Positions 24,702-34,296 are shown, counted from the stretch's first letter. The stretch is DNA of 54,764 nucleotides from Cryomorphaceae bacterium (GCA_007695365.1 REDV01000056.1:1-54764); one strand, 5' to 3'. Notes: generated by a model from the letters alone, not told the origin. A program made the numbers and translations.

Positions 24702-26525
24702 TTAACGCACCATCGTCACATCGCCCTTCACTTCATGCCTTGTGCCGTCGAGCTGAAAAACCTCGAGGTAGTAACCAAACACGCCTGCGTTCAACTCGCG
24801 GCCATTCTTGGTGCCGTCCCAGCCTTTGCTTTGATCGGTGGTAGAAAACATCTCTTCGCCGTAGCGATTGTACACCACAAAATTCATCCGGGTGATGTTG
24901 CTGCCGCGCACAAACAGCACGTCGTTTACACCATCGCCATTGGGTGAAAACGAGTTGGGGATTCCAAAACCAAAAGACTCCTCTACAAAAACGGTAACGG
25001 TATCAGACGATTGACAACCTCCTGACTGTTCATAAAACACCACAAAAGTGGTGGTTTCGTTGAGTGGATAGGTGGTGGTTGCCGGGCACGAAAAGCAGGT
25101 TACATCTTCAAAAGGCTGCCAGATAAAGTTGCCGGTTCCGTTGCCGGCAATGGCGCTCAGCGTGGTTGTAGTTCCCTGGATGATGGTTTGATCGGGCCCT
25201 GCGTTTACGTTGGGCGGATTGACCACGGTAATTTGCTGGGTGATGCTGGTGCTGCTGCCGTTGGCGTTGGCTACGGTAAGGGTAACGTTGTAGATGCCTG
25301 TTTGATCGAGGTAGCAGATATCGGTTGGGCTGAATTCCTGAGAAATGGAGGTGGCCGCACCTTCAAAGGTCCAGAAGTACTCAACGGCGTTGCTGCTTGT
25401 GTTGGTAAAATCGTAGCATTGCCCAAGGCAAACGATGGGTGTATAATCAAAGTTGGCAATGGGGCCGCAGCCTTCTACAACGGCAACCATTTCTGGAAAA
25501 GTCTCTGTGAAAGTTAAGCCATCGAGGGTTACTTCCAGAATCACATCATAGGTACCTGGCTCCTGATAACACACATTACCCGGGTTTTGAGCGGTTGATG
25601 TGGCCGGCGCTCCTCCGGGAAACGTCCATAGCCAGCTCACTTCTTCGGCGTTGGCTATTACACCATCATCCGAGAGATTGGTGTAGGTCAGGCAATCACC
25701 ATCGCATGCAGTGGGCGTTGAAACTGAAATATCCAGTTCGGGAACAAGAATAATCTCCTCAGGATTACGAATAAACTGGAGCGTTATAATGTCGTTTCCG
25801 GGAAATCCAATGTATTCACCTTTCGTATAGGATGCAACGTAGTGATTGAAGTCCTGTGAGTACCAAACTATGATCGTGTCCACAAAGGTGATGGCCGCTG
25901 GACCCAGGTCTATCACTTGTTCGTTCACCGTCCGCACTCTGACCACATCTTCGAGGGTAATGTGGGGAAGAATAAGCGTACCGTATCCATCGAATTCAAA
26001 GGTGCTCTGACCTGTTCTGGTGTCCTCCTCGCCGCTGGCATCATTGAAACCAGTCGCCAACCAGTTATCAGCTGCTACATCCCCAAAATTCATTGGAAAA
26101 GGGTAAGTCAATCGGGGTATAGAGTAATCTACCTTTCCAAAACCTTCAATAAACTGTCCCTCAAGCGCTACACCCTGTGCGCCCAAGGAGTAATAGTTCT
26201 CTCCTGTACTGAAACTGCCGTTTGAATATCCCTGTCCTCTTTCAACCCAGTTGCTATTGGGGTAGTCATTTGGAAACAAACCCTGAGAGACAGGAATGTA
26301 CTCGTAGAGCAACTGAATGCCGTCTACATATTCTGAAAAATCCCAGACCAAATCGGCCCCGCCCCCGGTGATGGGAAGCGGCTCAGCCATATCGATGAAG
26401 CTCGTGTAATATACTTCATCACCAATAGACGGGTAATGATCCGCTAAAGAAAGCGTAAACTGAGCGTGGAGCGCATTGCCGCAAATCAATAATCCAGCGA
26501 GGAGTAGGTGTTTCATTTGGTTCAT
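24702..26525 (-). CDS. secreted PKD-repeat protein with gliding-motility/T9SS C-terminal domain
   Basis: The start is probably the ATG at 26525 (MNQMKHLLLAGLLICGNALH), giving 607 residues with a signal peptide; the ATG three codons later is equally possible. After an N-terminal region without recognised family come two PKD-like domains (SWLWTFPGGAPATSTAQNPG; EYFWTFEGAATSISQEFSP), each with a paired-Cys insertion. A spacer and a CHU_C-type domain follow: IPNSFSPNGDGVNDVLFVRG, then VYNRYGEEMFST and GVFGYYLEVFQLDG. That terminal domain directs export and surface attachment by the type IX secretion system. The role is probably adhesive or structural. Confidence 0.9.
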   Translation of the reverse strand: MNQMKHLLLAGLLICGNALHAQFTLSLADHYPSIGDEVYYTSFIDMAEPLPITGGGADLVWDFSEYVDGIQLLYEYIPVSQGLFPNDYPNSNWVERGQGYSNGSFSTGENYYSLGAQGVALEGQFIEGFGKVDYSIPRLTYPFPMNFGDVAADNWLATGFNDASGEEDTRTGQSTFEFDGYGTLILPHITLEDVVRVRTVNEQVIDLGPAAITFVDTIIVWYSQDFNHYVASYTKGEYIGFPGNDIITLQFIRNPEEIILVPELDISVSTPTACDGDCLTYTNLSDDGVIANAEEVSWLWTFPGGAPATSTAQNPGNVCYQEPGTYDVILEVTLDGLTFTETFPEMVAVVEGCGPIANFDYTPIVCLGQCYDFTNTSSNAVEYFWTFEGAATSISQEFSPTDICYLDQTGIYNVTLTVANANGSSTSITQQITVVNPPNVNAGPDQTIIQGTTTTLSAIAGNGTGNFIWQPFEDVTCFSCPATTTYPLNETTTFVVFYEQSGGCQSSDTVTVFVEESFGFGIPNSFSPNGDGVNDVLFVRGSNITRMNFVVYNRYGEEMFSTTDQSKGWDGTKNGRELNAGVFGYYLEVFQLDGTRHEVKGDVTMVR

Positions 26526-26640
26526 GACGCGCAAGATAGGCAGTTTCTGGTAATAGAGATTTTCCATCATCAAGCAAAAACGCGGCACCTTGCTCCTGTC
26601 AAAAAGCTTTCGCCACCTTGCTCGCAATTGTTTGGCTGAC

Positions 26641-26682
26641 GAAAAAAAAGAAAAGAGGTTGCAATGATGCAGTCAACAACCT
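26641..26682 (-). terminator. terminator after the 16-residue-repeat protein gene
   Basis: On the minus strand AGGTTG and CAACCT (26682-26677 and 26661-26656) form a stem followed by a pyrimidine tract with a run of eight T at 26649-26642. It starts five bases after the stop at 26687, so it fits an intrinsic terminator. Confidence 0.5.
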
Positions 26683-26686
26683 TGAC

Positions 26687-27079
26687 CTAAAAACGGAAGA
26701 AGAAAAACACTGCGCCCTCTTCGGGTCGGCGTGTATCGCAGTGACCGATAATCTGCCGGCGCATGGTGAGTACGCGTCCGCTCTCAATGTAACCAATGGT
26801 GTTGCGCGCGTTGTTCATCACGCGTCCGTCTTCCACAAATCCGAGCGCGTTGCCGGCGGCATCCAACACCCGTCCTGTTTCAACCCTGCCCAGCACCTTG
26901 TGTTCTCTGTTCAGCACCTGGTTGCCATCAATGTACCCAATAACTTCGCCCGAATTCAGGCGAATTTCTCCGTTGTCGATGGTGGCCACAGCGTTTGAGC
27001 CGCCAAACATTACCTGTGCCTGAACTGATGTAAGCATCGATGTATAGAAACCGAGCACAATGACAAAGACTAATTTCAT
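26687..27079 (-). CDS. small exported protein of five 16-residue repeats (beta-flower-like)
   Basis: The product is 130 residues: a signal peptide (MKLVFVIVLGFYTSMLTSVQAQ), then five tandem 16-residue units on the theme E-x-G-R-V-L-x-x-x-x-x-x-I-G-Y-I. The units include EVIGYI, KVLGRV, NALGFV, NTIGYI and QIIGHC as the end of each copy. The regular G(R/E)V...IGxI spacing predicts a closed beta structure; small 4-fold beta flower domains have similar units. The C-terminus ends in a run of five Phe codons, interrupted only by RF. Function unknown. A terminator follows, so it is the last gene of its transcript. Confidence 0.75.
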   Translation of the reverse strand: MKLVFVIVLGFYTSMLTSVQAQVMFGGSNAVATIDNGEIRLNSGEVIGYIDGNQVLNREHKVLGRVETGRVLDAAGNALGFVEDGRVMNNARNTIGYIESGRVLTMRRQIIGHCDTRRPEEGAVFFFFRF

Positions 27080-27273
27080 TTTTCAGAGTTTTTGTAACCA
27101 GCGGCATATACCATGCCACCACCCAGAGGGTGCAATGTACCAAATGCCAGAGCAACCGGCAAATCGCACAAAATACCAAACGGATGTCACGAACCGGCCA
27201 AAGTATAGAGCACAATTACCAAAACTATGTCATACAGCAATTTAGACCAATGGCGAAACCCAACATGCAAGCG

Positions 27274-28728
27274 CTATGACTTTCTGCCAATAGCAAATAG
27301 GTTAATCCCGGTTTGCTCAAAACGGATTTGCTCACAGCGCGAATTGAATGCCGATTCGAGAAAAAGCCGATGCATATCCTCTTCTGTCCGGTGAATGAGC
27401 TTCCAATCAAGCACGTAATCCATCAATGCACGCGTCTCATTGGCAGGGTGAAAATTCCCAAGAATTACTCGACCTCCTTTTTTCAGTTTTCCGTAAATGA
27501 AGTTGAGCAGATTAACAACAAACTTATCGTTGAAATAGTCTATTAATCCTATTGAATAAATAATATCCTGAGGTGGGAGGTTGAGCTCACTTCTACCCAA
27601 TGCCAGATAGACCAGGTTTGCGTTGGTAAGCTTCAGGCAGTTCTTCAGGCGAGGAGTAGTACGGGCGGAAATATGAGCAAGCGCCTCAAAATCAATATCC
27701 ACACATGTGCACTGGAGTTGATTAGGATCATTCATGTTGGCATAAACATCAAACAGCTCCGCAGCGGGGCCACAGGCCAGGCTGGTCACTCTTGTTAACT
27801 CACCATTGCGTTCTTTCAGTGTAGCGGTAATTTCTTCTACCATCAGTCCACGTCTGTTCTGTACCGCTTTGCCGGCCGACTGATCAAGAAAACATTGATC
27901 CAACAATTCACCCAAACGGCCAGAACCTGCAGGGCTGTTCTTGTAAATCTGATCGATTGTAAGGTAATCTCCGGCGTAACCGCGAGGCTTCGCGTACATT
28001 CTATCACCCAATTCCGACAACGTGAGATACGGTAACATAGCTTGCTGCACCCTGGCACCGATATGCGCCCGTTGGCTTAAGTTAAGTGTGCTTTTATCAC
28101 CAATGAGTTGATTAAGCTCAGTTACAAAATTCGAGAAACCTTCTCTCAACTTCAGTGTTGTTGACTCTTTTACCCCGTTGTCCGACTTAATGGCTTCCTG
28201 ATCAGCATGAAAAAACCCCTCTTGTAACGCATTAATCATTTGATAAATCCGTGATTCGCTATCACTGCAAAATTCTGTATCCGCGGCTTTCGATTGCAGG
28301 GATTGAACCAATGCGTTTGCTTTGCGAAGTCTGGTGGCCAGTGTTACTGCAAATGCTTTGTAAAAGGTTGATCTGGCACACTCATCTGTGTCGAGATGTT
28401 GGCTTAATACCTCAGCAGGTAATACGAGCAGCATGGTGTTTTCACGTGCACGCACATCTGCCGACGCCATTTGTCCGTCAATAAAGCTTACCTCTGAAAA
28501 ACATTCTCCGGGTCCGAGCAGGGTAACCTCCTGGTGGGAACCCGGTAGTTTAACCTCCATTAAACCGTGAATTACCACGTACATAGCACCTGGTAGTTCG
28601 CCAGCCTTTACAACTAACTCACCTTGAATAAGCTGTTGCTCAATGGCATTACTCAACACCCACCCAATATCCTCTTTTCCTAGTTCACCGATAAAAGTAA
28701 GGGCTGAAAAAACCTGTTGCTGATTCAT
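27274..28728 (-). CDS. cyclic-nucleotide-binding-like domain fused to a class I SAM methyltransferase
   Basis: With the ATG at 28728 (MNQQQVFSALTFIGELG) the protein has 484 residues. Residues about 10-130 are a Crp-type beta roll (VVKAGELPGAMYVVIHG, GECFSEVSFIDGQ), but the usual Arg of the cNMP phosphate cassette is missing (MASADV). A helical linker follows, then a methyltransferase half: KPRGYAGDYLTI, the SAM motif VTSLACGPAAELFDVY, the acidic residue in CTCVDIDFEAL, and KKGGRVILGNF. The GYAGDY region resembles PhcB-type methyltransferases, which make fatty-acid methyl ester signals; that link comes from memory and is tentative. No DNA-binding domain is present. Confidence 0.75.
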   Translation of the reverse strand: MNQQQVFSALTFIGELGKEDIGWVLSNAIEQQLIQGELVVKAGELPGAMYVVIHGLMEVKLPGSHQEVTLLGPGECFSEVSFIDGQMASADVRARENTMLLVLPAEVLSQHLDTDECARSTFYKAFAVTLATRLRKANALVQSLQSKAADTEFCSDSESRIYQMINALQEGFFHADQEAIKSDNGVKESTTLKLREGFSNFVTELNQLIGDKSTLNLSQRAHIGARVQQAMLPYLTLSELGDRMYAKPRGYAGDYLTIDQIYKNSPAGSGRLGELLDQCFLDQSAGKAVQNRRGLMVEEITATLKERNGELTRVTSLACGPAAELFDVYANMNDPNQLQCTCVDIDFEALAHISARTTPRLKNCLKLTNANLVYLALGRSELNLPPQDIIYSIGLIDYFNDKFVVNLLNFIYGKLKKGGRVILGNFHPANETRALMDYVLDWKLIHRTEEDMHRLFLESAFNSRCEQIRFEQTGINLFAIGRKS

Positions 28729-28790
28729 TTGTGTACATTCTTTCGCGACAAAAATAGTATTACTGCCACGCAATCGTAACGCCTATGTAA

Positions 28791-29924
28791 TCAAAACATC
28801 AGCAGTCGACTATGAATGTTTTCCCCAAACGGCAAATGATTTTGGTTGTACCATTCAAAGAACCGAAAAAACCCGGCTTCATTGTCGTTTTTAAAAGCCT
28901 CGAATGCCTCTGGATCACCGGCTCTGAACAAAAAATAGTTGTAGTACTGAAAGAGCCCTTGCTCCATCATCCGTGCGTGAAAGGGGAACAACACAAAGGG
29001 GTAAGTCTCCTGCTTGTTGTCCTCGCCCAGCATCCAGTGTTCTATAAATGCAGTGCGCAATTGATGGATTCCTTCAAGGTCAATACTACCGTCGTCATTG
29101 TAGTGAATACTTCCGATGGCCATGGAAAGCGACACCACACCCTCAAAAGGCAAACGGAAGAGTTTAGCCATTTCTTCGGCACTTGATTTTTTCAGGTTTT
29201 TGAGGTCCTCCAGCGATACGTTGATGGTAAAGCCCTTTTGGGTGAGATGGAGGGTTTGAGCAGTATCGCCTTTGTTTTCATGCACATCGTTGTACACTTC
29301 AAAAAGCAGCGCGCTGATTTCATTTACGCGCGGAGTATTGAACTCGAGGTTCAGAAAAATTTCTCCGTAAAGCAAGGCCCAGATGCGCTCTTGGGTACCG
29401 TCGAAAAATTTGGCAGCCCAGTAGTAGTTAGATGCGTGGAGCGGATCTGCGGCAATCCCTTGCTCCCAATAGTACAGAGCCTGCTCAAAATTGGCGTCTA
29501 GCTTTTCTACAACACCAAGTTCCAGGTAAAGACTCCCCGCGTTGGGGAATTTCTTAAGCCCTTTGTGATAGGTTTTACGCGCTTTGTCGCGATTACCCAT
29601 AAGGCTGTATGTATTGCCCAGCATTTTATACTGGAGCGGGTCGGAGCCGTCGCGGCGCTGAACTTTTTTGAGGATTTTTTCGGCCCGGGCATAATCCTCC
29701 ATAATGTAGTATGCCAACCCTATTTCATAGTCGTACAACCACTTGTTGAAAAGCTTTTTAGCGTCTTCCAGCAATTCGATGGCGCGAACAGGCTCGCCCT
29801 CTTCCATCAGGGCAATGGCCATTCGGGCAAGAGAATCTGCATGCATTTCGCGCTGGCTCTGGGCTATTGAACCCTCAGCAACAAGCAGAAAACAAACAAG
29901 TATGGCAAATGCACACCGCGGCAT
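28791..29924 (-). CDS. secreted TPR-repeat protein
   Basis: The product is 377 residues with a signal peptide (MPRCAFAILVCFLLVAEGSI). Residues about 30-190 contain tandem TPR units (ALMEEGEPVRAIELLEDAKK, EIGLAYYIMEDYARAEKILK, MLGNTYSLMGNRDKARKTYH, LELGVVEKLDANFEQALYYW). The second half, unlike TPR, is rich in Phe and Tyr (FVLFPFHARMMEQGLFQYYN), and near-identical architecture is common in uncharacterised Bacteroidota proteins. It is probably periplasmic and a protein-protein scaffold. It lies 62 bases upstream of the cNMP-domain/methyltransferase gene on the same strand, so co-transcription is possible. Confidence 0.75.
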   Translation of the reverse strand: MPRCAFAILVCFLLVAEGSIAQSQREMHADSLARMAIALMEEGEPVRAIELLEDAKKLFNKWLYDYEIGLAYYIMEDYARAEKILKKVQRRDGSDPLQYKMLGNTYSLMGNRDKARKTYHKGLKKFPNAGSLYLELGVVEKLDANFEQALYYWEQGIAADPLHASNYYWAAKFFDGTQERIWALLYGEIFLNLEFNTPRVNEISALLFEVYNDVHENKGDTAQTLHLTQKGFTINVSLEDLKNLKKSSAEEMAKLFRLPFEGVVSLSMAIGSIHYNDDGSIDLEGIHQLRTAFIEHWMLGEDNKQETYPFVLFPFHARMMEQGLFQYYNYFLFRAGDPEAFEAFKNDNEAGFFRFFEWYNQNHLPFGENIHSRLLMF

Positions 29925-30002
29925 GTCTGCAAGGTACGAAATTGAGCGGAAGCGCTTCGCCTCAATCCAATATTGGTAGGTCTTGAGGTTCAGCTAAGCA
30001 AG

Positions 30003-30815
30003 CTAATGCCCGATATAAACGGTGATATTGGGATCCGTAACCATCGGCCGGGTTCTTCTCTGGCCTTCAAAATCCCAATCGTGATGGGTGTAAAGTGCAA
30101 TGTTATCGGGCAATGGCACTCCGGTTTGAGCATCGTAGGTTACCCAATTGTCTTCGCTGGGGTAATATACCTCCAGCAGGTAATGCGGCGTGAGGTTCAA
30201 CCCCATAAAGGTGCGAACTGTACGGCAAGGTACACCCAGATGCCGAAGGATGGCGGCCGGCAAATGGGTAAAGCCGATGCAATTGGCTACCCTGCTTTCA
30301 TAGGCATCTGTGGCAGAGGGCAGCGCCGAGGGGTCTCCCCAGGAGAGTCGTCCGCCCGTGTAGCGAATGACCAGCCAAACCAACTCGTGTTGCAGATTAA
30401 CCTGTGCCGATTTCAAGAGCGAGTCGGCAAGGTTGACGATGGTTGGATGGCTGCTGTTAATGTACCTCGAAGGACGCGTATACAGCGCAATCTGTTCGGG
30501 GACGTACGCAAGCGGATAAGAATCATCGGGCTTTGGAAGCTCGCTTTTTACCTCAATTCTGAAGTGAAGCACCGCACTGCTTTCGCGCTCAACATTCAGC
30601 CTGTAATTCAGTGATTGGTGGCTGTTGAAATCCATCAGCGAATCGGCGTGTTCCATCACAAAATGGCGTTTGATCCAGGTTGGCTCATTTGTCCGTGAGT
30701 GGTCAAAAAAATTCGGCTGGGCCAGCAGAACAGCCGGAAGGCTCAAAAATGCGACCACAGCAAGGTAGTGGCGCAGGGTCAAAATCACGCTTGTATTCAA
30801 ATTGTTAATCCACAT
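30003..30815 (-). CDS. transglutaminase-like cysteine protease-fold protein
   Basis: The product is 270 residues. A hydrophobic N-terminal segment (YLAVVAFLSLPAVLLAQ) suggests export. The catalytic triad of the transglutaminase-like superfamily is in order: Cys179 in VANCIGFTHLPAAILR, His211 in HYLLEVYYP and Asp228 in WVTYDAQTG. Proteins of this type are peptidases or amidases more often than true crosslinking enzymes; which applies here is unknown. Its start overlaps the end of the FISUMP gene by 11 bases, so the two are translationally linked. Confidence 0.8.
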   Translation of the reverse strand: MWINNLNTSVILTLRHYLAVVAFLSLPAVLLAQPNFFDHSRTNEPTWIKRHFVMEHADSLMDFNSHQSLNYRLNVERESSAVLHFRIEVKSELPKPDDSYPLAYVPEQIALYTRPSRYINSSHPTIVNLADSLLKSAQVNLQHELVWLVIRYTGGRLSWGDPSALPSATDAYESRVANCIGFTHLPAAILRHLGVPCRTVRTFMGLNLTPHYLLEVYYPSEDNWVTYDAQTGVPLPDNIALYTHHDWDFEGQRRTRPMVTDPNITVYIGH

Positions 30816-32211
30816 TTCTCACACATCTAATGGAGTTTCCTGAAGCTTTGGGTGTGCTTACCGTTGTAATGGCACCCTGCGGGGCAATTGAATAGTAGAA
30901 GTAGTAGGAGTCGTCTGAGGAATGTGGGGTGGATGTCCAGTATTGACTGGCGCGCCCCTGGCCGATGGTTCCACTCCATAGGTTTCTGAATCCAGCGAAG
31001 GCAGGCACAAAATCCACATCCGGATGAAGCAACACCTCACCGGCTGTATTCTGACCACCCACTGCCCGCAGCATCAGCACCCAGTCACGGCTGGTTGGAA
31101 CACGCCATCCCGACGGACAAACCCCTCTTTCATCTTCTACTGCATAAGCATTGTAAAAAAGGCCGTACTCCTGATCGTGCGCCGCGTTGTTTTCATAGCT
31201 CGACAATGCTCCCGACCCGGCGTTGCGCCAATCCTCGGTATCGGGCAAATCAGGAATCGGGTCACCGTTGTTGTACACCCGCGTACGAAGATTTTGAACG
31301 AACCATTCCTGTTGATCAATCACCAGGGTTTGGTATTGGTTACCTGCCGCATCTGTTGCACCGGCACCATTTTGTATCTGATAACGTCCGCGGAGATTCA
31401 TGGCTTTTTGTGCTGTTTTTTGAGCACCGGGCTTTTCTTTGATGCAACGCACAGAGTGCCCCAGGGTTTTACCGCCATACCCAATTTGAAACGAGCGGTT
31501 GTCGTACTCCGGAATAAACCAAATGGTAGCACGGGCACCTGTTGAGCGGTCGCGCTGACCTTCATCCTGCGACCACCAACATCCCATTTCACCAAAGTGC
31601 GAGTAGTTGCCATCCAGGTTTCTGTACCCACCTGCAATGGCTTCAAACCCCGTCCAGCCGGTTTCAAGCGAATCCGGGTATTTCCAAAAGCCATCGTGGT
31701 TGCTCTTTACCGCGTTAAAGGTTTCCCTGCTACCTCCAAAGTAATTGATGAATTCTCTCCACTCAGCCTCTGTAGGTACGCGCCAACCACAGGGACAAAT
31801 ATTGCGTTCATCTGACGCAGCAAACCAGTTGTACAATTTACCATAGTACAGGTTAATCTCTGCTCGCGATTCGTGGATATCCCTGGCCCGTGTGCTGCCT
31901 CCGTAGTACGCCCATGCCGCTACTCCAAGGTCTCCCCAGGGCTGTTCTTCCGGCCGGCTTTTAAAGGAGTTCATTCCACCTCTGGGCACAAAAAGAATAG
32001 AGTCGCCATTGCAGAACACGGCACTGCGGAGGTTCTCGGCCATCCATTCGTTACCGGCAAGCATAACCGTTTTGTATTGGTTTCCTTCGGCATCCTGCAC
32101 CATTCCGAAAACAGGCGTATTTTTCAATTCAGCGCGCTCATTTTCTGGGTGCTGACCAAACACAGCGAACACACAGAGTGAAAGAAGAATGATTATACCA
32201 CGTGCCTTCAT
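30805..32211 (-). CDS. secreted protein with two FISUMP domains
   Basis: From the ATG at 32211 the protein has 468 residues with a signal peptide (MKARGIIILLSLCVFAVFGQ). Two FISUMP (Fibrobacter succinogenes major paralogous) domains follow in tandem. Each has the opening DAxGNQYxT, NEWMAENLR or QEWFVQNLR, the core CGWRVPTEAEWREF or SGWRVPTSRDWVLM, and the closing SVRCIK or SIRCVRN. These domains occur in surface proteins of Bacteroidota and Fibrobacterota; their function is not established. The transglutaminase-like gene begins within its last codons. An earlier ATG at 32256 would add 15 residues ahead of the signal peptide. Confidence 0.85.
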   Translation of the reverse strand: MKARGIIILLSLCVFAVFGQHPENERAELKNTPVFGMVQDAEGNQYKTVMLAGNEWMAENLRSAVFCNGDSILFVPRGGMNSFKSRPEEQPWGDLGVAAWAYYGGSTRARDIHESRAEINLYYGKLYNWFAASDERNICPCGWRVPTEAEWREFINYFGGSRETFNAVKSNHDGFWKYPDSLETGWTGFEAIAGGYRNLDGNYSHFGEMGCWWSQDEGQRDRSTGARATIWFIPEYDNRSFQIGYGGKTLGHSVRCIKEKPGAQKTAQKAMNLRGRYQIQNGAGATDAAGNQYQTLVIDQQEWFVQNLRTRVYNNGDPIPDLPDTEDWRNAGSGALSSYENNAAHDQEYGLFYNAYAVEDERGVCPSGWRVPTSRDWVLMLRAVGGQNTAGEVLLHPDVDFVPAFAGFRNLWSGTIGQGRASQYWTSTPHSSDDSYYFYYSIAPQGAITTVSTPKASGNSIRCVRNVD

Positions 32212-32375
32212 ACAGAGTTCATTAGGATGCAGGTACAGCCGGGCAACTCGAAACACAAGCCATCTGTAATCAACCTGACAAGGCCACGAATATAGGGAAA
32301 CAACATAATGTGTGAGCTCCCCATCAAACTACAACACGCTCTTAACCCCCCAAAATGATGGTCAGGACTCGACCA

Positions 32376-34019
32376 TCATTCGCTGATGCTCACTTTCATC
32401 ATGACGTCCTCCTTGTTGCCGGCATAGAACTCTACTGCAAATGAATTTCCGGGAGCGCGGCGAACACGGTAGGGTCTGAATTGCTTTACCGACCGGCCTT
32501 GGCCGAATCCCTTGATAGGTGCATCCTGCATATCCAGGACATTGAGCTTTTCAACATTTCCATTGACGGGATCCACCCTGTAGGCCGCCAATTGCCCTTT
32601 GTTTTCTGCATTCTCAGTGTAGTAGGCAGGCACCACGTTAATGGGCACGCTCACATTGCGGTAGTTATCGAGAAAAACATAATAGTGATAATCATTGATT
32701 TTCAGGTGTTTGTACGACGTAGAAAACATGCCCGACTGAGGCCGCGCCTGACTCTTGCCCAGGGATTGCATCCATGCCACTTCGCCCTCAGCATCCAGCT
32801 TGCAAATAAAAATGTTCTCGTAATAGTACGTGTTGAACTGACGACCATTATTTCGGGTTACTGTTTTGGAATAGCTCGTCTCTCCGTGCATGTACACGCC
32901 CCCATCATCGTAAAACAAGACGTAATCGATATCAAGGTAAGGATAGTACACATTTTCTGTCCTTCCTTTGACATACTCTTTCTCATACTTTTTCGCATCC
33001 TTTTTGCTTCGGTGCATATTGATAATTTCAAGAGGAATTTCGTGAAACTTTTCGAAAACCACGTTTCCATCCAGATCTCTTGTTGAATAGAATACCCCAT
33101 CTGCGTGGGCCGTTCCCTTGTTTACTCTGTAGGTTCCTGCCAGGTGAATCTTCTGGTCTTTCTCGATGCTAAAGCCGAGGTCTACAAGGGCTTTGTCGTG
33201 AGGGTCTATACCGAAACTTGTAACAGCACCTGAGGCCATATCCACCTTCATGATTTCGAGGTAATAGAGCAAATCACCGCTCTTCTTGTGAAAGTAATTA
33301 TACGCACCATCCGACCATACCCTGTTGAGAATATACACATTATCCTCATGGTCAATTTCATATCCAATGATGGTTTGCTCTTTGATGTTTCGTTCCATCT
33401 GCACGTCGTTCTGTGCAACGAGATTCAGGTCTTTATCAAACAAATTCAGCCCGATTTGCAGGTAGGTGTTCTTTCTTGCCTCAGATTCAGACTTGTAGGC
33501 GTAATGGATGAGCAAATTATCTGAGGCGGACGAAAAGATGTATTTGAACTTATCTACCACTCCGGGTCTTTTGCCCCACATCAAGGTTCCTTCGAGCTTA
33601 CCATCTATGGCAAGAAGTAGTTTTGGCTCACCCACCAGCACCAGGTTTTCGAGATCAATAGGCCGCACAAAGAGTTGTTCTATTCTGTTCTCTTTGCCCC
33701 ACACCGAATAAAAGAAGTAGCGACGGCCACTAAAGCCGATCAGTTGTTCGAATGTGAAAACACCTTGAATGTCTGTTACTGTATTTTCAGCAACCAGAGC
33801 AGGGTTGTCACTCATGTCAAATTTCTGAAAGTGAATGCCTGAATCGTTCATTTTGATCGCGTAATTGTAACCATCCTGCTCAAAATAGATTTTACTCCCG
33901 TCAATTACCTCATAGGTAGAAGAAAAATCCACGCTAAAATCTGTAAAAACGGGTGGTGCGATCTGCGCTGTAAGCGAAATCGTTAGACTGAGGAAAACGG
34001 AGCTCAAAAATAGTTTCAT
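32376..34019 (-). CDS. secreted protein of unknown function, 547 residues
   Basis: The signal peptide is clear (MKLFLSSVFLSLTISLTAQ). The mature part is rich in short beta strands with aromatics and repeating turns (KIYFEQDGYNYAIKMNDSGI, NTYLQIGLNLFDKDLNLVAQ, DIDYVLFYDDGGVYMHGE, AYRVDPVNGNVEKLNVLD). This looks like a beta-propeller or similar strand-repeat fold, although I cannot assign a named family. It is the most upstream gene of a minus-strand group of secreted proteins reaching down to 27274, with gaps of 11 to 165 bases. Periplasmic or surface location is inferred from the signal peptide. Confidence 0.7.
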   Translation of the reverse strand: MKLFLSSVFLSLTISLTAQIAPPVFTDFSVDFSSTYEVIDGSKIYFEQDGYNYAIKMNDSGIHFQKFDMSDNPALVAENTVTDIQGVFTFEQLIGFSGRRYFFYSVWGKENRIEQLFVRPIDLENLVLVGEPKLLLAIDGKLEGTLMWGKRPGVVDKFKYIFSSASDNLLIHYAYKSESEARKNTYLQIGLNLFDKDLNLVAQNDVQMERNIKEQTIIGYEIDHEDNVYILNRVWSDGAYNYFHKKSGDLLYYLEIMKVDMASGAVTSFGIDPHDKALVDLGFSIEKDQKIHLAGTYRVNKGTAHADGVFYSTRDLDGNVVFEKFHEIPLEIINMHRSKKDAKKYEKEYVKGRTENVYYPYLDIDYVLFYDDGGVYMHGETSYSKTVTRNNGRQFNTYYYENIFICKLDAEGEVAWMQSLGKSQARPQSGMFSTSYKHLKINDYHYYVFLDNYRNVSVPINVVPAYYTENAENKGQLAAYRVDPVNGNVEKLNVLDMQDAPIKGFGQGRSVKQFRPYRVRRAPGNSFAVEFYAGNKEDVMMKVSISE

Positions 34020-34296
34020 GACTTTTGGTTAATGTTAAAAATTTGGTTTAGAACGGCAAAGTACAAAATATCCCAATAGCCTTTTTTTTTTGCAACCGCA
34101 GGAGTATTGGCTTCGAACCAACCGCCCGTCAGGTCTACCTTTCTCACAGTCTGGCAGGCCTGCATTGATTCGCACAATGCCGATTATTGCGCTGGGCAGC
34201 ACTGAAGTGCAGAGCATCACTTTTAGATTACCTCGATGCAGCTTTGCGGCGTGCGATTCTTCGATTTCCAAAGCCGGATTTCTCCCCCCAAACAAA

